Shown one piece after another: positions 1 to 12,431 of a stretch of 64,000 nucleotides of DNA. This DNA comes from Melampsora larici-populina 98AG31 (taxonomy: Eukaryota; Basidiomycota; Pucciniomycetes; Pucciniales; Melampsoraceae). Every line of letters starts with the position of its first letter. The stretch's first letter is position 1. A model generated the notes under the pieces. That model had not been told where the DNA came from. It did no database searches and saw only the letters and a list, made by a program, of their open reading frames with translations. Where the stretch lies: positions 177,518 to 241,517 of the forward strand of contig NW_006768788.1 in NCBI RefSeq assembly GCF_000204055.1, in the 5' to 3' direction. Position numbers and translations under genes: made by a program.

Positions 1-449
1 GAGCATCAAAGAAAACAAAGGAACCATGTATGTATCAGCTACATGCAAGACTTGAATTTTAGGATATGAATGGAATGGGTGGAATGAGTTCAAAATAAAA
101 TGGTGGGGTAATTAAAACAACAATTAAGTGTGGAAGGATTTGTAAAAATTCCCAATGCAAGAAAAAACAAACAATTTATAGGTTGAAAAAGAAAAGTCGA
201 CTCATTTGAAAAGTACCAATCATCAAATACTAAAAGTCAAAGACCTGTAAGACAACTCAGAGACACATGAAACAAAGCGTTTGTGGTAAGCATGATACCA
301 CAAGTCCAAAAGTGAAGCATTTGTTTGACAGGAATGTTAAAAAGAATTGTATGAGATATTGAACACATGGTGGGGACAGCTCTGATTCAAAGAAATGAGG
401 GAGGTAAATGCCAAACAGAGATGAACAGTGTGATTCTTGCAGATCCAAT
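1..449. other. No gene seen left of the hAT end
   Basis: AT-rich DNA without a convincing reading frame, domain or splice pattern. It is flanking sequence before the first transposon end at 450. Confidence 0.5.
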
Positions 450-620
450 CAAGCCTGGCTTGCAGCGCCGCGCAGCGCAGCAAAGACTAACCTGAGCTGC
501 GTAACTTCAATTTTTTGGGGGGAGGGGTGGTAACTTGAATGGAAGCGGGGGCAACAATCTACCAAGTTTTGGGAGCGGGAAGTGGAGCTTTTAACCGCAG
601 CGTTTCGCAGCGTATCAAGC
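450..620 (+). repeat. Left terminal and subterminal repeats of hAT element
   Basis: Terminal inverted repeat at 450-467, followed by clustered GCAGCG/CGCTGC motifs and poly-A-rich spacer. The partner end is at 12575-12592. Confidence 0.7.
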
Positions 621-873
621 CAAAAAAAAACGTAAAATCAAATTTTGATAAAAAATAAAGAAAAACATTGAACATCTAGTTCTTAATGGAAAAGACCGTC
701 ATGAAAGTGGAAATAAGACTTATTCATTAAAGATTGTAAAGAAAGTAAAAAAAGGTAAGCAAGAAAAAGAAAAAGAGACACACACAAAGATGGACTAGTT
801 GGTAAAGACTGTAAAGAACATTAAAAATAGGAAGTAATTCGAGAGCAGTGTTAGAGAGAAAGGAGGAATAATC

Positions 874-3800
874 TTAAGTGTGAAAGTGAGATTTCCTGGT
901 TTTCTTTTGAACCATCTTCTTAGCATAATCGATCACCTTGCCAACTTGAGCAAAATCGCCGGCCAAAGGGACATCTTCAATCATCCACAACTGGCTGCTT
1001 ACCGTCATCTCAATCATGCGTGGTAGCAAGCCTCCTCGTTCAGCTGTGCAAACCTGGCCAGCCACCGAGAACGATCTTTCAGGGGCAGCAGACGCTGCAG
1101 GCGTGGCGAGGTAGTCCTGAGCTAGTTTGGATAAGACCGGGTATTTACTCGCATGGGACTGCAAGACCAAAACATTTGTCAGTGAGATGAAAAACTAAAG
1201 TATTAAGTTAGTATTACCTTCCACCAATCCAAAACGTATTGAGGGTTGTTGAGCTTAGACGAGAAAGGGTCAATTCCTTGAAGATATCGCTCGATGTCGG
1301 TTAGGTCACTTGATGTGACTACATCATTGTAAAAAGGCAAGAAGTCGTGTCCAAATTCTTCATGATCAGTTTGCGTTGGCGATTCGGATCGGGGACGAGC
1401 TGTGGCTGGTTGAAGGTCAAGTTCAAGTCGAGATTCTTCAAGTTTATCATTGTATATATCTTTCAAAAGTTCTTCAGCCCGATTGTTGCCTTTGGCACCC
1501 ATGCCAAATGAGTGAGTGAAGAATTTAACTCGAAGGCCGGGATGGAAGACAGCGGCAAGAATGAGAGTGTCGCACTCCAGTGCTTCATTTAAATACTTGA
1601 TGATCTTGTCTATCATCACATCTACCATGGGGTAGAGGTGATCGTTTTGGTGCATCTTCTTCAATCGGGCCTCCATGGACGCCTTGAGTTGAATATACTT
1701 TAGCAGCACCAAACAACCCGTGGGTTTATCTCCCTCCATCTCGCGGGTTAAGAACTTGAATGGCTATAAACAATTTTGATGTAAATGTAAGTTAGATCGA
1801 ATGTAACAAAGTCAAATCGAAGAAGAAATGAAACTTACTGTGAGGATGTCCAAAACATCTCTCATTGCTTGCCAGTCCGCCACAGAGAACACCACTTCTT
1901 CAAAGTAACCAAGCTTCTTACCATCCGTCTTTGCCCGTCGTCTCTTTGAGTGAACCTCGGCCAAGTCATCTCTCATGACTCTATCAATGAGCTGAAAGAT
2001 GAATCAATGACAATTAGCAGTTATTTAAAAAGAAGTGAAAATAAAAAAGGACTTACATCTCGTGCGGCCCACATCCGCTCCCAACGTTCCGCACGTATAC
2101 CCCACCTAATACCATGCCCCGACAAGAGGGCCTTGAGGTTGGGTAGCCCGTCTATTTTACGTTGTTCATTTGCCCTTTCTCGGCGTCGATTGAAGTCAGC
2201 CCGGTGGCCGCTGGATCGTGTCAGCTTTTTGTTGACAGTATCCATCTAACGTAATGCAATCAAGACAAAAAGAAGGCATTTAGAATGAAATTCATAACAG
2301 AATGTCAAAATCGAAATATAATGAAAGTTGAGAGACGTGAAATGAGACTTACATCATCAGTTAGCTTTTTCATGTACGTATCACCAAGAAGATAAGCAGC
2401 CTTTCTATTTTTGTAAGTCTGAGGTTCATCTTGCTGTTCCTTATTGTCGTCTTCACTTTGATCAGAGTTTGAGTCCGAATTGTTTGAGTCACTACTGTGA
2501 TTTGATTCAAGATCATCGTTGTTGATCTCATTGCCATCCGGATCAGTCTGAAGGTCGGGGACATCCACAAGCTGCTCTTCCTCTTCAATAACTGCCATAA
2601 CCCCAATGGCGGGAAACCTACCTAATTGGTCATGTCGAACACGTCTGGGTTTTAATCCAAGCGCGTCCAGACCAGCCTTGACAATGAGGCCCATTTTGTG
2701 GCAGAAGCATCGTATCGTCATCGTTTTCGGATTCCAAGCAAGCCGGTGACCTGAGTGAAAACCTTCTTCCTCCAGCTGTCGATGCATTTCACGTGCCATG
2801 GTGAAATTGTTGCTTCCAGAGTCGGAGACACTGGCAAGCATGTAAAAGGAGAGGTGATGTCAGGATCAGAAATAGAAAGGAAATATAAAAAACGAAGAAA
2901 GACTTATCCTTTTATATAGATCATTCTTTTTCAATATTGCCACCATAGGCTCGGCGAGTAAAACTCCCTTATGATGCCATGCAACGACCTTCAATGACAA
3001 ATGACGGACTACATATGTCCAGTCCTCCTTAACATACGAAACCGAAGCACCGATGAACGCGTGAAGATTGCCCTTCACGGTCCAGACGTCCTGAATCAAG
3101 CAAAACTTGCTTGATAATTCCTAGAAAGTACAAACGAAAGAGAAAGCAGAATGGAAAAAAAATGAGAAAGTCACAACAATGAGAAAAACAAAAAGGAAAG
3201 ATACATACTTTCAGCTCTTGATCAATAACTAGATCACGAAGTGAGAGATAGAGTCTCTTCGCCTCTTCAGCGGACCATTTTCTACCAAAGACGCGGGCAT
3301 CAGGCCTTAACCAGTACAATATCGACTTGAGGATCGGATCTTCGATTCGAATAAAGGGTAAGGCATGCGCTACTTGCCATACTGCAAGGCACTGGTTGAG
3401 GGTTTTGTTGTTGAAGGCTGGTGCTGTGTTTACAAACGAAGCGAGTGAAGATTGATGATTATCTTTGAGAGCTTGAGCACGTAGTTTGGAAACTGATGGA
3501 GGCAGCTTGGCTCCGGCCGCAATTGCCTGTCGACGGCGAGGACAACCGGCTCCTGATTTACCAGACTGGTTGTGCCCATCGCGGTGAGCCTTCAGATTGG
3601 ATTGAGAGCTCGCGCTCACTCAAACGACCTTGCTGCACCATCGACAAGCGTATGAGAGAGGTGGTCCATCCAGAGGCTAATGATAACAATATATATTGAT
3701 GAGTATAAGAAGTATAAGATAAAGATAAAATTGACTTACATCTTTTTTTTCTTTACAATGAAAGCCTGGCTCAAAAAACGTGAACGGACAATCAAAATCT

Positions 3801-4494
3801 TCGTCAACGGGTATGTTCCTCTTTCTCTTTCGGATCCGAGTGTTTTCTTCATCAGAATCCTGTGCCAAGTCGACCACAGGAGGTCCCGAGGGGTCCTATA
3901 TGAGTTCAGACATTAGTAAGTCCTCTTTAGATATACATTACTGCAATTGAAGATTTTCACTTACCTCGACACTTTCTTGGCTTAGCAAGGTACCGGAACG
4001 GACCTGGTTCGACCCAAATAAGTTATTCAATGGGTGTTCTATTCCGATTGAGTCATGGCCTCGGCTGATGGAGGTACTCGTGAGCTAGTGTGAAGTGGGA
4101 AATTTAAATGTTAAAAGATATGTTTTAACATGTGAAATCAGAGATAGATGAACAAAATAAGAAAACTTACTGTGGATGATTGACGTGTGACTGTCTTTGA
4201 TCGGCCACGAGCTGGTTCACGTATCAATTCGTCGCCTGGTAAGGAGGCTGATCTTTCTCGGCGTCGGTGGACGTGCGCGTCTCTGACGTCCCTGATCGAT
4301 CTGAATGAATTCCAGTCTTCAAGAGCTCGTCGAGAGTCCGAACTGGGGGTGATCATACCGGGAGCTTTTTTGGCTGGTGTGATGATTCGAGATGATCTTC
4401 GAGTTGGAACTGAAGCAGTTGGAGGAGCCGATGTATCATCGGTTTCGTATCCAGAGGCCAGGAAGGAATCTACAGTGGTTTGCTTGGTCAACAT
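874..4494 (-). pseudogene. hAT-family transposase, multi-exon, broken
   Basis: Minus-strand transposase in about eight exons, reading from the ATG at 4494 to about 874. In order: a Ser/Arg-rich N-terminus (4494-4170); a BED-type zinc finger with a CRWC pair near 3640 and an H-x3-H pair near 3585; a segment with IQDVWT near 3095 (probable first catalytic Asp); VSDSGSNNFTMA near 2825 (probable second Asp) followed by the hAT Cys-His motif RCFCHKMGL; and the C-terminal dimerisation block (YPVLSKLAQDYLATPAASAA, then PERSFSVAG) near 1150-1070. An in-frame TGA at 3622-3620 lies inside the BED finger between the cysteines and histidines, so the gene as read is broken. Catalytic residues were assigned by family pattern only. 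Confidence 0.8.
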
Positions 4495-4873
4495 ATTAGT
4501 CTATTTATGAGAATAAACGAAAAAAATCGAAATGTAAAATTGATCAGTGATGGTTGAATGTAAAGTTAAGAGAACAAATGTGATGGTGAACCACTAGTTT
4601 GGACTGTAGTTGATCGTGATCAATGCTTACCTTTATAACCCAAAACAAGGACTCGTTTTGCAAGAAGAACCATATGATAGCCTTTTTCCATAACAACAGC
4701 CACTTGATTTCATTTGGTGAGGTTTGGAGGTCTGAGCGTTGAAAGAAACATGGCACTAATGAAGTCGTGTTGATTGATCTGGAAAGGGCGGCCATCGATT
4801 GAGATCTATTGAGATGAATTGGTGGTGTGGTGGCAGATAGCGTGGGGTGTGTTGAGTTAACTGAATGGTGGCT

Positions 4874-4881
4874 GTCCACCC
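4874..4881 (+). repeat. Left target-site duplication of KDZ element (GTCCACCC)
   Basis: The 8 bases GTCCACCC directly precede the element's GGG end and recur exactly at 12424-12431 after its other end. An 8-bp duplication fits the KDZ superfamily. Confidence 0.88.
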
Positions 4882-4921
4882 GGGTACACCGCGATTCCGG
4901 ATTTCGCCTGGGAAATCCCAG
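4882..4921 (+). repeat. Left terminal inverted repeat of KDZ element
   Basis: Imperfect inverted partner of 12384-12423, with a shared CGATTCCGGATT core at 4892-4903. Confidence 0.82.
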
Positions 4922-5312
4922 ACCGCGCCTGAGAAAAAGAGTGAAACACGTACAGTATTGTTAGCTCAATGCTTGTATCCTCACTTTGAGTTGACCCACA
5001 AGCCCACCGCCCGTCCCAGACTGCGGGCCACGTGACTTTGGGTGTTGTGTGAAACCCCCTCATCATGGGTATACAACAACCTGAGATTGGTCGTCACAAC
5101 CCTGTACGCACCACGACGCGCAAGTCTCCTCACCCCTTTCAGTACAGTGACTTAGACACCACGCACTCACACTGTCTACCAATACCCTTCAATCGCCCAT
5201 GCTATTCAACCAACAACTTTACGATCACATCGAATATTATTCAAAAATCTCCCACTGCAAACCCTCTTTCTCTTTACGTGAAAGTCATTACTCTCCTCGG
5301 CTTTGAGCAATC

Positions 5313-7562
5313 ATGCTCCTTTTGGACTTTGTCTCTTGTATCGAACATCAACATCCTCATTTGGCCGCGACTCTCACCGTGTCTAACCTCATACGTTTTG
5401 TCACCCTTTCCGCGGAGGTCTATCAGCGGGCCAACAAGGCAATCAAATTGACTTCCGACGATGGCCGAATCATCCCATTCCTCCAATTGGTGTTGAACCT
5501 CCCCATCGATACTGTTGATTACTCCGTACTGTGGAATCTTATGTTCGCCTCGCTGCCCTCCGCTTACAATGATCCAGCGGCCCTTATTTGACTGCACGGA
5601 CTTAACCCTGTGCTCAACAAGACCAAAATTTACAAAAAGTACTTTGTGCCCCCTATCTCGCAATGCTTCATGTGTAACCGACCGCGGGGACACGACCTAG
5701 TGCAACGGCCTCGCATACAAGGATACATGTATGATTTGGACGGGATCCACTTGGCTGAGTTTCACACTTGGGCTTGCTTAGGTAATGTCTCCATCTTCAA
5801 ATTAACAATAGTCGATTCTCATGTTTATAACTGACTAGACCTTGCCAAGGGCAGACTGCAAGACTTACTATCGGCCGTCCTATTATACTCACAAGAAGGC
5901 TAGGTTTTACTACTCAGACAATCAGCGTGCAGACCCACAACATTTCCAGGTGCATTGCCACTTCGGCATGAGTTACCGACTTGCACGCATGTTTTGGCAA
6001 TCCCAGATGCTTGGACAGTAAGCACCATCTTCGATACATTTACAAAACGTCAACTTTGGCTGACGTTTTTCACACAAAGTACCTCTCACTTCAATTTAGC
6101 CAATCTGTTCAACGTTACCCATTTCAATTCTCAGCAGGTACCGACTCACGCTGGAACATCCCATTCTTTCTCTCCAAAAATGTCTCCCGAACTGGCTCGC
6201 GATGCCGTGGACCTTTTTAGCCTTCTCCGACGTTGTAAGCGCCGCGGGGCTATCCTTCAGCTCAATGCGCACGGTCAACAAGAGGATCGTTTGTTACCTA
6301 CGATGGCGCGCGAGCTACATCACGTGGCCAACCATGGCTCAAAATATCGCGATCATTTCTGTTCGTATTGTGTCAAAGTATTTGAGGTGGAGCACGGAGG
6401 AAACGTTGCACTCAAGGGTAAGTATCCTTTTTTAATCTACCTCATGACACACTCTGAATGTGGCGTGTTTGCAGCAATTCGCGCAGTAGTGACCGATGGT
6501 CTCACCATTGGCCATTGGCGCTGCAGTGCTTCTTCGGTTCAGCTGGAAGAACTGGCCCATCGGGCCAACGCTCCTCCACCCAACGGTCCATGCCTAAATC
6601 CATTACCAACAGTCACCTCAAGATTCTGCAAGGAGCACGCTACAACCTTGAAGGGGTGGTGCGTCGCGCAACCTTGCACTTCCCTGGCGGCCGAAAATTC
6701 AAAAACTTGTTTGAACCCCGCTCACATAGAGGCAATGGAGGCCTTCGAAATCCGCAAGAAGAAACCCTTCACCCTAAAATCGATGCTGAATCGGCCTGGT
6801 TCCAATCTGCCGGCCGATCCTTCCGTTCACCTTAACCCGGATACCTTAGAGATCATCGATTTGGACAGCCTCCACCAGGCTGACGAGGCTGATCGTCAAC
6901 ACGAAGCCGCGCGGGATGGCGGAACTGCAAAGCCCAAAGGGACACCTTCTTTGAGCCGCAATCGCACACACAACAATCAAGTCATTGTTGGAGCGTGTGG
7001 TATTTTTCTGGCGAGACAGACATTCTATAATTCAGAGGCGCCAAGCGCCCTTAGGGTGAGATCTTGCTTGCTTACTTACAATTGATGGATGTGTAATCCC
7101 TCATGACTGCCTACTCCGTTGATACTGTTTGTGTTTGCAAAGGACTATCTCATTGACACGTTCCCCAAAGGCATGCCCGAGGTCATATTCTACGACAACG
7201 CCTGCAACTTATTACGAGTCATCCACAACGGAGACATTGACCCCGAACCATTTGCTGACACAATAATTCCGGTGGACCCATTTCATCATCGGGCTCACGC
7301 CGAGGGCGATACATTCTGCCGAATGTACAATGACCCTGAATTATTTCCCGATTTACAAGAAAATGGATCTTGGATTTTCAACTCGTCGGCTGGCGAGTTG
7401 AGTAATATCTGGTACGGTGGCTTTGCGTCTATGTGTCGCAATATGCAAGCCACCAGGTACGAATTTTTCCTCGAAGAGATGGTGGAGTTCCGCAACGATT
7501 GGTTAAGTGACGCATTGTCGTGTCGTCCTGATTTGGAATTCATTGGTGTGGGCAAGTTGTAG
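5313..7562 (+). pseudogene. KDZ transposase with CxC5/CxC6-like cysteine clusters
   Basis: Plus-strand multi-exon reading. From 5313 an N-terminal helical region leads into a CFMC pair (5670) and, after an intron (about 5783-5838), an RPSYYTHKKARFYYSDN segment, the pattern of the CxC5 cluster. A second cluster follows: CSYC near 6360, then after an intron AVVTDGLTIGHWRC, FCKEH, C-x4-C and CLNPAH (6475-6735), matching CxC6. The DDE core continues as ARQTFYNSEAPSAL (7013), VIFYDNACNLL (7183), PVDPFHHRAH and FNSSAGELSNIWYGG, with Asp and Glu residues in the expected places. An in-frame TGA at 5589-5591 cuts the N-terminal exon, so this copy is probably inactive. Start and some introns are uncertain. 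Confidence 0.78.
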
Positions 7563-7969
7563 AAAAACAAGCTGATGGTAAGTCCATTTCATATGGACTC
7601 CGTCTTTTTAAAAAAAACCTGCTAACCCTGGGCATTCATCACCATTACGCGCGACGTTCAAGCGCGGTTGAACAATATGCCCACCTCTGATCAATCACCA
7701 TGTTTGAATTCTCTTGTAATTACGCTTGTGACCATTATGTTAAATGGAATGACACGGTTTTTGCCAATGTAGCTCGAATGTTCAACATTTTGTTTCCCAA
7801 GTATTGCCCTCCAGTAAGGTCGTATAGGCACAGTCGCCCATACCATCATAGTGCATTTGCCACACCACACATAAAGATTGAGGCTGATACATTGGCTGCT
7901 ATTGATTGGTAATAACATTGCTATCTCTGATGAAAGGTATCGTGACAGCATGTTATTGATGCGCATGAA

Positions 7970-8002
7970 CGCCTTACACAAAGGTCGCCTGTGTGTAAGG
8001 CG
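7970..8002. terminator. Perfect 11-bp hairpin between the convergent KDZ genes
   Basis: CGCCTTACACA (7970-7980) pairs with TGTGTAAGGCG (7992-8002) across an 11-base loop. It lies between the ends of two genes pointing at each other. A role in 3'-end formation is only a guess. Confidence 0.35.
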
Positions 8003-8427
8003 AAACCAAAGGTTTTGTTCTCATATGTGTGCTATCACTTACTTTTAGCGAGGAAAGGTAAAAACCTAACGATAACGATAAGCGTTACTGTTTGAAGTGG
8101 ATTTTGTGATTTGCTTAAATTCAGAAAATGCGTTTTGTGTTGTTTGTGTGTCATCTATCGTTTTTTCTTTTTTGGCAATACAAGGATGGATAATCGATAA
8201 TCTAGTAGATGACAAACAGTTGAAAATAGTAGTCTTCCGACGCGCGAGCAACTATTTCCTGCTGTTACATCCATCATTACATCGGAATGAAATCAGATAA
8301 GCAAAGAAGCGTCACGAGGCAAAGGACTCGGGGTTGGAGAAAAGATTTTACAAGGGATACGGTTCACGCGACATTGACAAAAGTGTATATATACAAAGTG
8401 TAGAAAGTAAGAACCGGCTCATCGAAT

Positions 8428-11400
8428 TCAATTTTCGGGCTGGATTGGTGGTGGTCCAACTGGGTAATAAGGAGGTTGCTGTGTTAAACCGATCACACCA
8501 CACATAGGTCCACATACATGAGTTGACGCAAACAATTGCAAACCGCCGGTATAAGGGTTCTGCAAGAACCAATCTCGGCTGCGGAACATGTGGCTCGTCA
8601 GTTTGCGTCGCGTCCAAGCGGTGAGTGATAAAACGTACGTGTTGTCCATGATAGTGACATCGGTGATAGCCCATTCAACCCCACGGAAGCCACAAAGTAA
8701 CGCTTGTCGACCGTGGTATTCATATGTCCAGTGGGTGAAACATTCCAGTAGGCGACCCAGAGAAGTGTCAGCGCGGTGCCTGGGTGCAAACTCACAGTCA
8801 GACGTTATGTATTTGGGTACGGCACCATCCAAAGTCTCTCGCAAGTTGTACCAGCGGATGCTTTGCGCCGTGCCTTCGGAATCGAGTCTCTGACGCAAGA
8901 CTAAGTTCTCCACGACCTAAAGTAAGTGCGGTCGCATACTAATCAGTATGGTTAGTATGCGATAGGGAAAAAAATTTAATCTTACATGCAAACGCGAAAG
9001 GAGCAAGTGTTCTTCAGCGCTGAGATTTCTAACTCGGAACCGAACAACCCTCGTAAATTGGTCAAGTAGACACGCGGCATGCACCATTATCTGAGCGAAC
9101 CAAAGGTGATTAAAAATGCTGTTCTTGGCGGGCTCAAGCGCGCAAACCACGCTGCCACGCTGCTGAGTAAGTGGTGCGTCCGTCCCAGCGGTGCAGCGCG
9201 ACGGTGTCCACAGTGATATCAACTGGTTTAGGAGTCCACTTGTAACGAAAGACGTCTAAGGCGTCATTTGGTGCTTCTTCGCGTGGAACCAAGCCGTAAA
9301 CCATGGCGTGCGCTTCGGGGAGGTCGTCAGCATTGGGTTGATCAAACGGCAGCGCGTTCCAACCGAAGTGCTCAGTTTCAGTTAATACCTTGACAGGGCA
9401 GACTGCGTTTGTCGTCAGCGAGATAACGTCACACCTGATGCTGATTGATGACAATGTGAGCGTACCAAAACCTAAATTTGAGTAGACGGTCATTATAAGA
9501 TGGTAGGCCTGCTTTGGATGTTTGTGGAATCAAGGATTTAAAGTCTTTTGAAGCTGAAATGTGCCGAGGTGAAGTCAAATAGTGATGAAGGGTACGAAAA
9601 TGGAAAGGTTTGGTTGTTTTTGGGGTGAATATAAGGCAAATTGGGGAACAAGGAAAAGCTGACGAACAAACAGGAATCATTCGGTCGCTCGGTTCAAACC
9701 TTTTAACCTTACCGAAACAAACACGTACTCAAGCCAGAAGGGAATTGTCTGGTCAGTGGAATCGAAATCGAGGGCATGGCGCCAATTACCACTCTGTTTA
9801 TTTCATGGTTGCTCTGCCTATGTCGCAAAAGCCTGGCCACATGGAATATGAACAAAAGTACAGAACGGTTACAGACTGACGCAGGCAAAAACAGACTGCC
9901 TGGAGGTCACAAAGGCGGTGTGTTTTTGAAGGAAGTTCGTTAGGTCTATTGTGCGTTGTCTTTCGAAGGTACGTCAACCTCAGCCTCCTTCTTGTAACCG
10001 CAAGCCGCGTTGAATTCTTTCTGAAAGTGAGGTCGAGTTTGTGCCACGGTAAGGTTTTCTTTGCTTGATTCGCCAAGGCCTGGCCATTCAAGCCACCATT
10101 GATACATACGTTGATATCCAACCAAATCGATCCATTCCGCGTAACGGTAGACCATTGCAGGTGCCAGGGTATATAGGTTTCCGTAACGAGATTTCCACAG
10201 CCTCATCCTAGCAGTACGACGCGGTGGACAACCGGCTGAGTCGTACCAAGCGAGGAGCGAGGAAATTAGAACGTCTTTGCCAGGCCAGTCTCGTTTGATG
10301 ACATCGTCCGCAGCTGAGGGAACTGTAGATAGCTGGAGCTCCTTCGGTGACGGCTTGACGTCATTCTGAAATAGGAGCAGGATTTCGTTAGTGTCTACTA
10401 GTTCAAACACCTGTTAGAAAAGTAGCCCGTCGATGTGATTGAATATCACCTACTTCGCGTTGTAGTAACCTCTGGTCCTCTACAGGAAGGGACTCTGGCG
10501 TAGACGGAGCAGGCATCTGTGGTTGGCTCGCGGTGGACTGGGAAGTACTTTGCGATATTTCAGGGAGGTCCGTTTCGGAGTCGGAGTCCAAGAGGCTAAT
10601 GGTAATGCGTTCTTTGTTAGAGCCAACTGGATGATCTTGGGAACTCGATGGTTTCGGGAGGGTCATTTGAATTGCAGTGGGACCCAAATCGGTTGATCGA
10701 TTTCGCACGAGTGGTTTGCCCATGCCCAGGGTTTCGAGGATATCTTGGAGCTCAACTTGGAGAGTGGAACGCTGGTGAGGTAGGCAGATGATCAGATTTT
10801 TGGTCGCGGGAGTGTAAGAATGGGGCAGAGCGACCCCAATCTCTCGCTGGATAGGAAACGCTCCTTTCAGTTGAATAATTCGTATAGGTGAAGTGAGATT
10901 GTGGGTTAAATAAACCTACCCAGTTTCTGACTTCCTCATCCCAAACCACTAGGTGCTCGTCCCATTGCGCCCCAGCCGCAGCTTGCGCCTCACGAATGAG
11001 GCTCGAACTGTTGTTCAAGACAGCGACCGGCCAGTCCTTGAAAAAGTGGGAGATCACCGGCAATTGCGAACCCTTTGGAGACCGCACGTCAGTGATACTA
11101 GTGCCGGCCGAGAAAAAAGAACGACTTACTACACAGACAAGGTGCAGGCTGATGACCTTCGAATGGTCGAAAGTGATCATGGATGGCTTGGAGGGCGTGA
11201 TCGCAGGTGATTTCTCCTGTCGGGCGGCTGCCAACACCAATTGACCATCTGGCGTAAGAATCCTTCCAACTCGGCGAACACTCTGGGCACACTGAGCTGG
11301 GAGGATTTTGGCGCGTTTGGCTGCAGGTGGATTCGCAGGCGGGGCAGGTCGAGGCCCAGTGTTTAAGGGATCTGTATTAACGTGAGTTGGTGGCGGCTCT

Positions 11401-12061
11401 GTTGTGCGGTGAACGTAGCAACCCCCTGGGGCGGTGAATGCCCGACAACACTGGCAGGCGAAGGCATAATCATGGTCAGTTCTTTTTCTTTGCTGCCTGT
11501 GGTGATAACTGATAATTACCGATTGGCAAAAGACGGAGGTGCATCCGGCATGACCCATCTTTTTGTGACCCTTGGCAGTGGGGCCCACGTTGTGCCGGGC
11601 ACAGTCAACAGAAAAAGCGGTTCGGTTGGAACTTGATGGATTGGCGGTCTTCTTGGGGCTGATTCTCGCTGGTATTTGCATTCCTTTGACGTTAACCGGC
11701 GGACCATGCGCAGAGGGATCAAAAGGAATTGGATACTTCGCTCCGGCGTTGATGCATGCGATTTCGTGTAAGAGCTGATTGAGTTTGAACGTTCGGATGT
11801 AATGCTTCGCTGAGGGACACTGCGTTGGGACATCGAGATTAGTGGCATGTTGGACAATGGTGAGGTGATGAAAGGACGGACGTTTACAGTGACGGTGTCC
11901 TTTGTAAGATCTTCCACCCGGCTGTAAACCAGGGATACGTTGACTGTGTTGGGGCACTCGGGACAAGCAAGTCCCATTGGTGATCCTTTGTCAGGTAGGG
12001 GTAAGGTCGGATGCGAAGGAAGTCGCTGGTATTTGATTCCTATGTACGGATTGTTGACCAT
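8428..12061 (-). CDS. Alpha-kinase-like protein, apparent cargo of the KDZ element
   Basis: Multi-exon minus-strand gene inside the transposon. The ATG at 12061 opens an N-terminal part with cysteine pairs (ACPEC, then GHKKMGHAGCTSVFCQ near 11555) and a Pro-rich linker. A helical segment follows near 10380-9960 (SLLAWYDSAG, MVYRYAEWIDLVGYQRMY). The C-terminal catalytic region shows alpha-kinase hallmarks: FTHWTYEYHGRQALLCGFRG near 8745, then AITDVTIMD, then after a 64-bp intron (gtacgt...cgcag, about 8639-8576) the run GGLQLFASTHVCGPMCGVIGL, matching the family's Gly-rich loop and His-Cys-x3-Cys zinc site. Alpha-kinases are atypical Ser/Thr kinases (eEF2 kinase type). The N-lobe lysine could not be assigned and exon joins between 10400 and 8900 are approximate. 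No in-frame stop was noticed in the parts read. Confidence 0.72.
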
Positions 12062-12383
12062 GTTGAGATGATTTTCCAGGATGTCGAGCTCGAAAGTCAG
12101 AAGAAAAATGAGCAGCAGTAAATGGGATCATTGAAACGGTATACATGGTTGGTCCGAAAAGGGTCTCCTTGGGTGTCAAAAATTTGCAATGCTGAAAAAA
12201 AAGAGGAAAAAAAAGATTGTATTGGATACGCGTCCAAGCAAGCTATGGGTTGACGGAGGTCAAACGGCCGGGGCAGAACTGGCCCGCGCGCAGCAGATAA
12301 GTCCCGGGGGGTGCAGATACAAGGATAATAAAAATACACGTATGCCAATAGTCAGTTATGTATTATGCCCTGATAATTCTCAG

Positions 12384-12423
12384 GTGATAATTCTCAGGGA
12401 TAATCCGGAATCGGGATGCTCCC
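12384..12423 (-). repeat. Right terminal inverted repeat of KDZ element
   Basis: Reads AATCCGGAATCG...GGGATGCTCCC on the plus strand, the inverted partner of 4882-4921. Confidence 0.82.
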
Positions 12424-12431
12424 GTCCACCC
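12424..12431 (+). repeat. Right target-site duplication of KDZ element (GTCCACCC)
   Basis: Exact repeat of 4874-4881, directly after the element's CCC end. Confidence 0.88.

Larger units (their letters stand above)
4882..12423. mobile_element. KDZ-superfamily DNA transposon with two convergent genes
   Basis: The element is 7542 bp. Its left end (GGGTACACCGCGATTCCGG...) and the reverse complement of its right end (GGGAGCATCCCGATTCCGG...) match imperfectly over about 40 bp, including a perfect CGATTCCGGATT block. Perfect 8-bp copies of GTCCACCC flank it. Inside are a plus-strand KDZ transposase with CxC5- and CxC6-like cysteine clusters (5313-7562) and a minus-strand alpha-kinase-like gene (8428-12061), transcribed toward each other. 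The element sits in the 5' region of the older hAT element, about 380 bp upstream of the hAT start codon. It is visibly less AT-rich than the surrounding intergenic DNA. Confidence 0.87.
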
